From NCBI RefSeq assembly GCF_013373865.1, contig NC_050469.1, forward strand, positions 13,889,046 to 13,953,045: a DNA stretch of 64,000 bases, in the 5' to 3' direction. This DNA is from Monomorium pharaonis. Lineage: Eukaryota > Arthropoda > Insecta > Hymenoptera > Formicidae. Shown here in pieces: positions 48,846 through 60,600 of the stretch. A program made the translations under genes and the position numbers. Each line of letters starts with the position of its first letter. Positions within the stretch are counted from its first letter, which is position 1. The notes beneath the pieces are model-generated. The model was not told the origin of the DNA, searched no databases, and was given only the letters and a program-made list of their open reading frames with translations.

Positions 48846-49122
48846 ATGGCCCCGCCATCCTGCCTGCCTAAGCCCCCGCTCTGCGACGACCTTGACCACG
48901 AGAGGAGCATGACTTCTCATTCTCCCGCGTATACACGCCCCGGGTCGAGATCTGGCCCAACTTCGAAATCTCAGTCCATTGATTTGGATCGCTTTTTCCC
49001 TCAGGTGGTCACAGGTCCGCCGGCGACGGCGAGCGATGAACCCCCGCGCGAGGACTCGCCGAGGAAGTCCTGGGTCCTGCTGATAATATTCTCTCTTATA
49101 GTAATTTATTCCTCTTCAGTTG
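48846..49122 (+). CDS. candidate first coding exon of an unrecognised membrane protein
   Basis: An open frame from ATG 48846 (a second ATG lies at 48909) runs 92 codons to a strong donor (G then GTGAGT). It is Ser/Pro-rich and ends in one hydrophobic stretch, WVLLIIFSLIVIYSSSVG, after the basic anchor PRKS, so it looks like a cytoplasmic N-terminus plus a first membrane helix. It sits in a CpG-rich block, as first exons here do. No matching next exon (phase 1) was found, and the family is not recognised. The gene could continue in an exon within the following 6 kb, or this could be chance. Confidence 0.35.
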
Positions 49123-50217
49123 GTGAGTAATTACTTACTTTGAGTATTAACGCTCTAGCAACAATGCCCTTAATGTTTAATCTAAGGACTTTTTTTTATT
49201 TGCGACTACTGCCGCGAAATACCCTCCTGAATAAACTATAATGGATACGAATTAGACATGCATTATTTACACGCGCATCTTTTCTGTATGCGTTTGTTCC
49301 ACGACAAATGTAATAGACACTGATTTGCAGAGAGTTATTGTTTACCTTTTCTTTCAAAGACAAAGCCCATTTGTTGTTTATTTCGAGTTATTTTACAACT
49401 CGAAAATTACAGACATTCCCGATAAGGAAATCGATTCCAGACTGGTCAAGGAATCTGTTTAGAAAAACAACCGGTTCTTTTTATTATCCTATATATACAT
49501 TTTATTATCCTATATATTCCTTAACTTCACAATACAAGATCTTCAAAACTTTGCTTTAGGATATTAACGGACCATATTGAAAATACGAATACGCATATAC
49601 GTTAGAAAGAATTTTTGTCATTAGATAACGGTCGCGAATTTTTAAAGCTAGCGAATTTACATATTAGATGGGACGCTGTCATTATTATGTGATCTCTCGC
49701 TCGCGTCGTAATAAATAATTTTTTAAACCTCATCAGAATACAGTGATTGATTTCGCAATCGCACATTTCCAGATAACTAAGCGCGGCTATAAGCAAAATT
49801 ACGCAAATCTGTAACTGTTTCAACGGCGATGCTTGTCGTACATTTATCTTCAATGATTTCGAATATATTGACGTTGAAGCAATGTACAAGCAGCATTGCT
49901 TGATTGAAAAAATTATTATGGCAACAGCATGAATTAGACAATTTTTGGCTACAATAAACAGTCAAGTTGCTACAAAAACATCAATTTGCTACAATTTGCT
50001 AAAGAAGTACAGTTGCTACAATTCTGATAGCAACACATATTATGATCGCGAGCAACATAGCAATAATGCAGATACGTTGCTATCTGGTTAATACTACCAT
50101 AAAATTATGGACAGTTTATTTATTACAGAATTACACTGATTATTGAATGACGGAAGCTAATGACGAGAGAAGCTACGACGAAGAAGAAACGTTGGTGGAG
50201 ACTCGTCATCGTCCTTG
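49123..50217. other. no gene seen
   Basis: AT-rich. Near 49.96-50.09 kb a series of degenerate repeats of TTGCTACAA / TAGCAACA occurs. Either intron or intergenic. Confidence 0.45.
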
Positions 50218-50530
50218 ATGATCAACGTTGATATGGAACCCCCTGCCGAAACGAGTCATCATCGATCGCATACCACAAGAAATATGTTATGGTCCCGCAA
50301 TCGTACAGCTGGGGAATATCGTTCGCTTGATCGCGGTTTACCGAGCGATCCATTAGTCGGCGATATCTTCTCATCTGTAAGTAGCAATTTACTCGCTCGC
50401 GCGGACGGCGGCGGTTCAGGGGTTCAAGGGTTTCCAGGTTGAGCAATACGAATTACCACTGGAGGAAGACGTCGTGTACTTCACAACTATCCAAACGCAG
50501 GTTGCATGCCTGACGTTTGCAATAATGTGA
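50218..50530 (+). CDS. candidate two-exon small protein, unrecognised
   Basis: ATG at 50218 opens 53 codons to a good donor (TCT then GTAAGT) at 50376. After a 61-base intron ending TTTCCAG, a second exon 50438-50530 continues in the same phase (VEQYELPLEEDVVYFTTIQT) to a TGA, giving 83 residues. No domain, signal peptide or membrane helix. An upstream 23-codon frame (MTEANDERSYDEEETLVETR) ends at a TGA overlapping the start ATG. The acidic, non-repetitive second exon looks protein-like, but the evidence is limited to frame and splice sites. Confidence 0.28.
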
Positions 50531-52248
50531 ACAGATCTTCGACGGACGGATCCTCCAAAAATAAGGCACCCTACCTGAGGGGCAATGATTCACCTTGAAC
50601 TTGCGGGTTTGGTCAATTTATCGATTTATTTTTTTTTTTCCCCCGCCAAAAGAGAGGGATCTTGGAAAGTTTAAAAGTGCGCCGCGAGTGAAAGGGATAG
50701 AACTTGTTTTAGAACAGTCCGCAGGCCGCGTTTTTCTTCTGCGTCGCCTTGCATCGTACTTTCGGACATCGCATATCTCGAGATCAGCGCGTCCTGCGAC
50801 GCAGCAATTTTCCACCTCTAATTAAGTGAAGTCGATGCGCACAGCATAATTAGCTGTATGTTAAGTCCCCGGCCATGGAAGAGAGCAAGAGTATGAGAAG
50901 ATATGATGAGGGACCAGAGAGCGCAATTAGTGCACTATCCCTTGAATCTATATCCAATGTTTTGCTCGAATCTGTCGCCAACGTATATTGCACAGAAAAG
51001 AATACGATGGGATGGTCCGTCGAATGATGGTGAATGAAAACACGCGGTGCAGACGCGAGCCTCTAACTCTCTCCACTTTTTCTTCCTCTTTTTCTTCACG
51101 GCTTTCCTGGCACTAGAAAGCTTTGAATACATGCGCGGAGGCGAACGCCCGGTGATCGACGGTGACGAGAAACGCTTGCCAGGAGAACAAAGGCCCCCCC
51201 CCCCCGGGGGGCCCGGGGCGGTGGACGGGTATTCAAATTCGAGCGTAGCGGTCGCCGGCCGGCTAATTGCATTACCGCGCGTCTCTGTGTAGGTGCGCTT
51301 GAATGCCATATACCCACGGCACATTCGATTCTCCCGTCTCGATACAGCGCACGGATACCCGCCTCGAGCGTGATTAGCAGGCTGGATTATAAAGGCGCTT
51401 AAAATGTTGCGTCGGGTTCAATGCCACCTCTAGCGAAACAGAGAGATGAGGACGGAGAAGAAAGAGAGAGGGAAAGGGGGAGAGAAGAGTTAATACCATA
51501 GAAATATAAATTTTCTTATGTTACCTAAGCTCAGGCGGGAAAAGAAAAAAAAAATGGAATATTATGAATCGGAATCCGTAATCGCCGGCCGTTAATTTGA
51601 GCAAGCGAGGTGAAGTATTAGTGACGCCGAGCCGACTTAATCGGGATTCAAAGGAGCTCTCTCTCCCTCCCCTCACTTGATTCTCTCCTAATTTAAATAT
51701 CTATATTTATACTGTCGTAAAGTAATCGCTGTATTATCGTACAAGTAGTGGTGTACCTCGCGATTAAGGGCTGCGCCAATAAATCAACGACGGATTAATC
51801 GGCGATCTAAGCGATCGCTCGTGAGCCCCGCGCGGGGTCTCTTCCTCTAATAAAAAGAGAAGGCTAAAAAGTACTTTATAAATTCGTAGTTATTTATTAC
51901 TTCGGAGACACTCGCATAATTATCGATTAGCGTCAAGGCCAAGTAGCCTTCTTTCGCACGTACGTTTATGGAAAGAGGCTCATTCTAGCCATGGTGTCCT
52001 CTTTTCCGATGGAAAAACAATGGGACGAGACCAAAGAAGTGGCGCGGTGTTAAAAGGGGATGGTTTGTTATCGCAAATTCAAGAGGGCAAAACGTTATAT
52101 CATAAAACAATCGGTCCATCAGCCATTAGTGCATCCCGCCGCACGGAATTGCTATCTCGTGATTTTTTTTTTTTCGCGACAAGTTGTTACACAGAAACGC
52201 TATTAACACGCGGTGGACAGATTGCGACCCTCGCGATGATAGATACGA

Positions 52249-52291
<43 letters not shown>

Positions 52292-54118
52292 ACCATTTGA
52301 GAACATTGCGATATAATTCGTACACATTATTCAGCATACATAGATATGCGAGACGTCTCACACGCATTAAAGTCACGAAACGGCTTCTGGAGGCGAATGT
52401 GAGTCAAACGGGTTTGCGAAGACGACGAGGAGAGTGACCGTGGCGGGTGCGAAACGTCGCGTAAATCATCGTGAAAGAGCGAAGAGGCACGTCAGAAGTT
52501 ACGAAACAGATAACGATTTGGCGATAATTAAACAATCCGCGGTACTAAAAAGGCACAAGTAAATCGAATTAGCAGCGTGTTCCTCTAATTGGCATTGCAA
52601 AATCTTGTTTACTCCCGAGTTGACTCTCGACGATTTCGCAAGTAATAATAATAATAATATAATAACACTCAAAAAACATAAAATCATATCATGCTGTTAC
52701 AACGATGTTATTGTAAATAAAATATAACGTTTTTATATTTTATTCGTATTTTATGAATAAACTGTAATTTTTTATAGTAATATTTATAAATGTTTTGTAA
52801 AAAAATTAAAAAAGTATCAAATAATCTTTTTAAAATGTTTATATACTAATATTATTGTAAAACGGTTAAAAATACACATAAAATCAATATTTCTTGTATT
52901 ATATTATTTCTACATGTCTTTTAATGTTTATTAAGTAAATTTATCAAAATTTGTGATAAACAAATAAAATACAAAAATTAGCTGCATTTGACAAAAAAAA
53001 ATTTTTCTGAGAATGAATGCAAAGGGACACGATATACACAAAATCGCGAAGAATCTCCGAGACGAAGCGATTCCGCAATCGGGGAGGCGGCTGGAGAAGA
53101 ACTGCTTCTTTCCTTTTTTTTTTTAGGCGCCTCTCACTCTCGTTGTTCCGATTTCGTTGAATTCTTGCTGATCGTCTTGCACTGTTTCTTTTTCCGGCTT
53201 GGCGCAAATCGCGAAAGACGGCGAGTCAATTTTCGCAACGCTTCCCTTCGCGTCGCAAACATCCAGGCTCTACATCACGGAGAAAATGTCACGGAGGCGT
53301 CGAAAATGGCTAATCCATTCGCAGTTGATCGACATGCCTTCTTCGAAGGGTCTTGACGTAGAGTCAAGGCCACGCCACCGGTCCCAGGCTGCTTTTACGG
53401 TCGCTGGTTAGTGACCTCTGCGCCCATCCCAGGGAACAGTTGGAGATTTCGATGCTGCTGGATCCGTCCTTCTTCCTCCTCGCTTCATCTCGCTTTGCTC
53501 TCTTTTCTATTTTGTTTCTTCTTAGTTTCTTATAAAACGAAACATATTGTTCAAAATATATCGATCGATTAAAAAAATATATCAAAATCACTTTCAAAAT
53601 TTTGTAAAATAAGACATTCTAAAAGAGTGTGAATTGGGAACATGCAATATTCGAGTGATCTGTTACTCCAGTGAGAGTAAAAATAAATCACTTTTAGGTT
53701 CTATTTAGTTCCAGCTTTTGACTCTTCTCCAGCAAAATATTATATTTTTATTTTAATATTATTATAGTTATTTAAAGAACGAGCGCAATATAACCGTTTT
53801 AATAATTTAATAGTATTAAAGTCTAATTCTTTGTTCGAAGATATTGTTACTTTTTACCCAATATTGAAAATTATTATGGAAAAACAAGAATATATTTCTT
53901 TTGATAAAATTACACAAATTAATTCCTCGTGTAAAGAAGTTATATCTATTTAAGATTATCAAATTCTTTAAAAAAGATTTTATATTCTTGCTTATACGTG
54001 AGACAACGATTATAGATTTATAGATTAATTTTTTTCTGTATGCTAATTTATTTTTAACGGAATGAAGAAATAGACCAAATAATGAAACAGCGTTTGATAC
54101 ACTTTAATTAATTTTTGC

Positions 54119-54168
<50 letters not shown>

Positions 54169-55480
54169 ATTTTTAGTTATAATAAGATCCGTAAAGCATA
54201 TATCATCAGTGAAAATATCATCTATAAAAACATCGTTAGTCATTCATCGTTACTAGCTATTCTCTAGATGACAGATTGGGAAAGTAGTCATCTATTAAAC
54301 AGTAGGGCATTTATGATGCTCAGGGCATTTATGGACGGAGCGTCGCTTCAAGGAACTCGGTATCACCTCTCGCTTATTCCTATTGTGTATTTTCATTGTG
54401 TACTCCGACGAGCGTTTGTCCCGAGATAATTATACGATTTATCTCTCCCTTTGTCCCTCCGTCTCTTCCCCGAAGGATGACAATGATGTCGCCGCGATTC
54501 GCCATCCGCACCGTCGTCCACGCCACTCGGCGATATCGTTCGAATACGAAATGAGTGATGCGGACAGCCAGGTAATTTATATCTACGCGAATATCGAAAG
54601 GACGAGAGCGCGGCAGCCAGTGTTCGCGAGGTCGGGTTTCCTCGTGCGGAAAGCGCGTCTCCCTCGAGATTAAATACGACACTGACCCTGACGAGACCCG
54701 CATTCGCGACGACCGCGACAAGCGCTTGTAATGCTCGTGGCTCTTCCTTAATGATAACCCTCGTCGCGACGACGGCGGCAAACGCTGCGGACACGCGTAT
54801 ACGTGCCTCGATCGTAAGCGTAAAGTTCTACCTTTAAAAGTAAAAAAAAAAAAAAAAACGAGTTGAATAAAAAGCGAATCGACCGTCGGCGAGTACGACG
54901 CCGGGAAAGTTTTTCTTTCGACCCTCGCGATGGGGAATCTCTGAAATTATATTAATTAATATTAAAATGAGAGAATGAGAGAAAATATTAATTCGCGACT
55001 CGCGCATCATCGTTAATGTACATGTACACCTTTGAAGGATTCCGCCCGCAGATTTTGCGATCACCGAAAAGGTCAATAAGTTTTTTTTCTTCGCAGTCGA
55101 GAGAAAATCCGACTTCGGTAATTCGGCGGAATAAAACTTGGGCGTCTCGATCTTCTCTTAAGCCTATCGGCGACCCGAGTTTCCATTATATTTCTCCTTT
55201 GGTGGGAATCTTGTTTCCAACTTCAATTTCAATTCTTCCCTCGGCAACACTGATCCGTGTATCTCGCCAACCAGAAGACTGAGATGCATCTTATAATAAT
55301 TATCGGCTGCGGTAATCAAACGCAGGCTTCGGTAGAATTTCTTTTACATAACTTGAGAAAGGGAGAGAGATACAATTCACCGAAATGATCTCGTCGAAGG
55401 AAGACATCTGTCGTTCGCAGAGTTATTCGCGGCCTACAATCTGCCTGTCAGGAACAGATTTTGACGACAGAGACTCGGCG
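50531..55480. other. no gene supported, region upstream of pdf
   Basis: Mixed composition. GC-rich blocks lie at 50.9-51.3 kb, with a poly-C/poly-G run near 51194-51215, and at 53.0-53.45 kb. (CT)n tracts lie at 52260-52288 and 54119-54165. 52.7-52.95 and 53.6-54.1 kb are AT-rich. Two overlapping antisense open frames at 54380-54794 are Arg/Ser-rich, with no domain. Far regulatory DNA for pdf is possible. Confidence 0.4.
54119..54165. repeat. (CT)n microsatellite
   Basis: About 47 bases of CT dinucleotides with one TT interruption. Confidence 0.95.
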
Positions 55481-55488
55481 TATAAAAG
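55481..55488 (+). promoter_or_regulatory. pdf: candidate TATA box of pdf
   Basis: TATAAAAG lies 411 bases before the pdf start codon, in a locally GC-richer stretch. Transcription would start near 55.51 kb. The AT-rich segment from about 55580 to 55860, with a possible GTATAT donor and an AG at 55860, may be a 5' non-coding intron, the usual layout for pdf leaders; that part is inferred. Confidence 0.4.
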
Positions 55489-55891
55489 AAACGACGTCTT
55501 CGGATTTACGTCGTATTTGCGCGGTGCATTGAACGATATTCGTTGCTACTTTAACGTTTACTGATTGCCACTGGTTCCAAGTATATATCGTCTATTTAAA
55601 TTTCTAAATTAAATTATTTAATTGAGATAACATTTTCGTTTAATACAATTTTCCATTAAATTTTAATAATAAAATAAATTTTAATATGAAAATTAATAGA
55701 TATAATTAATATCGATATTAATTTTTATTAAATAATGAAAATTTTATATAAAATACATAAATATTTATATCCATGAAATTAATATTAAATTTTTATCAAA
55801 TAAAATTTTCATGTAATACATTATATTAAATTAAATAATTGTCAAATCTTTCCGTACAAGATACATTGTCTAAAGGAGGCAGCATCCATCA

Positions 55892-56431
55892 ATGGCTAAT
55901 TACGCGAGTTTCGTTGTCGTTGTCGCTATTATCGTCGGCATCGTTTGCGGAGAGGAGTCCAGCGAACTCGAGGATGTCGACAGGAACATGTTCGGATTAA
56001 ATCTTCCGTATGGCAGAGGATTGGTAAGTGTTAATTCGAATCGATCCAAATGGCAATTAAGAGATATTTAAATCTTAGCTAATGTGCGACGTGTCGCATT
56101 TATTATATTTCGAAATTATATTGAACGCTTTGGCAAAGTGAGATAAGAGAATTAATTTACAATTCAGACTTGTCAACTCAGAACTCGGAATGTTACTTAA
56201 GCGGTTGATATAATTTGGACAAATTAGTAATGTAATATCATACTATTAAATTATAGCTTCATTAGGCGAATTTATGTACATAAAAAATGTGTTTATTTCT
56301 TTCAGGATAGCGAATTGCAGTTAGCTAGATTGATGCTGATGGCTCCGCGATTTTGTCATCCCAAACGTAATTCCGAACTTATAAATGCGTTGTTAGGTCT
56401 ACCGAAAAATATGCATAATGCTGGAAAATGA
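55892..56431 (+). CDS. pdf: pigment-dispersing factor neuropeptide precursor
   Basis: Precursor of the circadian output neuropeptide PDF, which acts through a G-protein-coupled receptor to synchronise clock neurons. Two exons, 55892-56023 and 56306-56431, give 85 residues; the intron is GT-AG in phase 0. Residues 1-20 (MANYASFVVVVAIIVGIVCG) are a signal peptide. Residues 21-63 are the precursor-associated peptide. A Lys-Arg site (64-65) precedes the mature peptide NSELINALLGLPKNMHNA (66-83), and Gly-Lys then stop supplies the C-terminal amide. The NSELIN...LLGLPK core is the insect PDF signature. The only variation from common hymenopteran forms that I can suggest is Ala at position 7 and His at position 16, from memory. 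AATAAA at 56607 gives a short 3' end. Both exons are too short to stand out as open frames. Confidence 0.96.
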
Positions 56432-57652
56432 AAGTAATCTCATTTGATTGCACAAAAGATATTTAAAGATATATCACATATAAAAAAAAAAGTTAAAATA
56501 TATTCGTAGTTTATCCGTTAAAGAATATATATTAAAACGGAGCATTTAGAAAATTTATTAATGATATTCCTAGAAATACGGATCGTGTACAAAATGAACC
56601 GAGACTAATAAATGTAGGAATTCGCATGTCTTCTTTTTATTACATCTTTCTATTACATATAATTCCTTATATTATTTTCTTTCTCCATAACTTATGATAG
56701 CAAAGTGCGGATTACATTACAAACCTTGATCACGCAAATACTATTGTTTTGATTTTTATAACGGATATTCCTATTATTCAATAGTGAAAAATCGCATAAC
56801 TCTATATATAAAAGCAATTCATGGTTGCTAAGTTCCAAATTTGAGATCCCTTTTCATAATAAGTCGATCGATTTGTTATAAAAGGAAAGACTTATTATAA
56901 AAGAAAAGTTCGAAATATTGTGAGGTATATCCATTATTAGTCATTTCAGGAACAATAAACAATAATTCATAAATATACATATATTTCATACCATTATAAT
57001 CATACATGATCAGATGCAAAAGACAATCGTAAGTATCATCGTTTCATAAAAATAAAACGCTATATCTTAACCCTCAATACGCACACTGGGCTAGCGTAAC
57101 TTGAACGAATTTTCAAAGTTGTAAGTTTTTAACCAATTTACTTTTAGTTTTTGTAAAATATCTTTTGTGCTATAACTTTCTTGACTTTTTAACTGGAATT
57201 CTTTTTTTCAAACTTCGATTATCAATTTACAAAAAAATGATTTAAAATTGGTCCATTTTAACCAGAGATATACGTAAATAAAGACGCCGGGTTAGTTTCA
57301 ACCCGAGTAAATCGGGATTTTTTTATGGGTGCGTACTGAGGGTTAATCACATGAATATTCTTCAGATTCATTTTTCATTTAAATTAGGAATAAAATATGT
57401 ACATTAACAGCGATTTTTATTACTGACTTGAACTTAAAATCCGATTTAAAATCAGAAATATATATTTAATATCGTCGTGGCGGTTATTGCATATAAAGAT
57501 ACATGGTATATATGCAGGCTTCGGAATTGTTTTTTCTGAAAGATAACTTGTTATTCCTCTTTATTTTTATCATTATTTAACTAAATCTATCATGTAAATC
57601 TATTTAGAAAAATTTATTGTTATAAGTTAGAATACAAAATTGTCTTTCGCAA
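56432..57652. other. tail-to-tail spacer between pdf and CDK11
   Basis: The pdf polyadenylation signal is AATAAA at 56607. Minus-strand AATAAA signals for CDK11 are at 57613-57618 and 57560-57565. A small transposon with TTAA ends lies at 57071-57342. Otherwise AT-rich with no gene. Confidence 0.65.
57071..57342. mobile_element. 272-bp piggyBac-type MITE with TTAA target duplication
   Basis: The element begins CCCTCAATACGCAC and ends with the inverse of CCCTCAGTACGCAC, a 14-base terminal inverted repeat with one difference. Both sides carry TTAA (57067-57070 and 57343-57346), the target duplication specific to the piggyBac superfamily. Inside the right end, GGGTTAGTTTCAACCC forms a subterminal palindrome. 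There is no coding capacity, so it needs a transposase from elsewhere. Confidence 0.85.
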
Positions 57653-60600
57653 TTAAAATTTCAAATGAAAGCCGCCGCCAACAGGCGGCACTCTGCCACC
57701 TTCCATCAAGCCCATATGAAAACCAGAATTGCTCAACTCGGCATCATCACCGTCGCCTAATTGTTTATACTCTCTGCCACCGCTCGGTGGCTTCGGAGAC
57801 GCGTTCGTGGTTCTACTTCCTTGCTCGGATTTAGCAGGCCACGTGGGAAACATTTGCGGATCGATTGGCAAAGGTGCTTCGGTAAAGTAACCATGATTTA
57901 AGGCGTCTTCGGCGGTCACACGTTGACGTGGATCGTACGTTAAGAATCTAAAAACAAAACAATTACGCTTGTAATAAGAAAAACTCATTTAGATTAGACG
58001 CTTACGAGTATTATTCTTTATATAGATTAACTTACTTGTTCAGTAATTCGACACCTAAATCGGACAACGATAAACTAAATCTTTGCCTAAGATTATTTAC
58101 AGGATAATGTGCGAACGGGATCTTTTGTACAATAGGTAACTTAGTGTATCCCGGCCAAATTCTCTCACTCGGTGTACCCAACTCCTTAAATATTTTATTC
58201 AACTGATCTATATCCGATTTTCCAGGGAAGAGTGGTTCCATCCTTAGAAGCTCAGCGAAAATACACCTAAGAAAGAAACTATCTTAAATATCATAATCTA
58301 TATCTATGTATATACTTATGTATATTCTATAATAGTAGTTACATTTAATATTATAATTCTTTGATACTATTAATTTTGGAAAATCATATTATATAATATT
58401 AAATCATACTTACCCTACAGACCACATGTCTATAGGTGTACTGTATAATCCAGCATATTCTTTGTCACACAGCAATAATTCAGGAGCTCTGTACCAAAGT
58501 GTTACGACAATCGGCGTGTATTGCCTCAAGGGAGAGCCATATTCTCGAGCTAAGCCAAAATCGCCAACTTTCAAAATACCCCTGTGACTTAATAGCAAAT
58601 TAGATGTCTTTAAGTCTCGATGTAATATCCAATTATCATGTAGATGTGCGACCGCGCGCAATAATTGTTGCATAAGACATTTAACTTCTCCTACAATGGA
58701 AAAAATATCGATTTTTCTTTATGTTCGCATATTTTACTATAATATAGTGCATTTATGTTAATAACAGTTTAAAGTTTGAAGTTTATGTAATCCATAAGAC
58801 ATAAAAAACATATAAAGATAGAAATTATTCCATGTTTATAAATTTTTAATATTATCATGGATTATTTATTTACAGTTAAATATTATTTTTAATTTGTTTC
58901 TATTAAAACCGTTTCTTATTCTTATGCTAATAATATTATGTCTAACTCTCCACTTAAAATTTCAGAATTTAATGTACTTACCAGGTATAAAAACTTGTTT
59001 CTTCTGCTTCATGGTTTCTATTAGGGATTTTAAATCGTGCTCCACATAATCCATGACAATAAATATCTTATCCATGTTACTACCAACGACTATCTCTCGC
59101 ACGGTGACAATATTGGGATGCTGCGATTTCAATAAAGTATTGATTTCCCTTAGACTCGTAATTGGAAAGCCTTCTTTCTCTTTTTCCATTTTTAATCGTT
59201 TCAACGCAACTATTTCATCTGTGCGTTTATCCCGTGCTCTATATACGACTCCGTATGTACCTTCTTCGATTCGATTTAAACATTGGAACTCTTCGACGCT
59301 TCTACAACCTAAAAAAAATTTATAATACATATACAAAAAATAACAAAAAATAGAGCTAAAAATTAAGTTTAAAATAAAAATAATAGAGCAAAAATAAGAG
59401 ATCAAATCCATCTCATTATCTTGTAAAAATTATTGACCATTTAAACTAATTTCGTTTTTATTTTATATTATTAAAATATTGTGTGTGAGATTTACAGTTA
59501 AGGTGATTTTATTCCTATAATTTCATTTTAAATGTTTTTTATAATTATTTATATATGATTTTTGCTATACCTTGAATAGCCGGCAGATATGGCGGTAACT
59601 CTGGTTCTTCTTCTTTCTTTTCCTCCTCTTCTATGTTTTTCGAAAGATTGCTGGAATCGACATGGCCAGGAGAGTCACCGTCCGAATGATCGGATTTAGC
59701 CAATCTATCGACGGACAATGGACTTGGATTGTTGTACTCCGAGCCGTCGTTGGAATCGTTACCGGAACCTTTATTCGATTCGTTCGACTCGTCATCGTCA
59801 TCACTGCTCGATTCTGAGGAGTCGGACGAATGTCGCTCCGAAGACCTCTCGTGCGGACTCCTCTCTACTTCGGACGAGTGTCTAGATTCGGCTGATTTCG
59901 ATTGTGCACCTTCAGAATGAGGACTGATGCTTTCGTCAGATAGCTCTACAATCGAAGGATCTGGATTGTTGTCTGGACTCATAGGCCGTTTCTCACCCCT
60001 CTTCATTCTTCTCGCTTCCAACTCCAATCTAGATACTTCTTTTCGCCTGGCCATTTCTCTGTCAGCTTCCAACAGTCTCTCCTTTCTGAGCTCCTGTTCT
60101 GTCATCTCTTTCGGATCTTTAACCTGCATCAAGATCTCATTTTGCATATCCATCTCATTAATTTCGTCGGTCACGATTTCCATCGCTTCTCGCAACTGTT
60201 TTTCCCGATGCTCCTTCTCCCTGTGCTCCATCTTCTCTTGGTCCCTCTCGCGAACTCTGTCGTGCTTGTGAGATCTCTTGCGACGTTTCTCGGATCGTTC
60301 GATCAGTTCGCTCTCTGAGAACTGCTCGTCCATAATTACTCGTATGTGCCTCTGTTCCTCTATACGAATTTCGCGACGTTCTCTGCCGTCATGGCAGCCC
60401 TCATCCATGGTATGCATTTCGCGACGCTCCCGAAGTTCTTCTATTCGTACTTCTCGCCGATCGCGCGATTCGCGTATTTCTCGCAGGTCTTCTAATCGTA
60501 CCTTATAACCACGAGTATCGCGTGGATCCTCCCGTCTCTCCCTTCTCTTGTCCAACAGTCTAGAACATAAATGTTTTGATCTGACTAAATTATTTAAAAA

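Noticed and set aside
54380..54794. Two overlapping 133-codon minus-strand open frames
   Set aside because: Frame-shifted readings of one CpG-rich stretch, Arg/Ser-rich, without domains.
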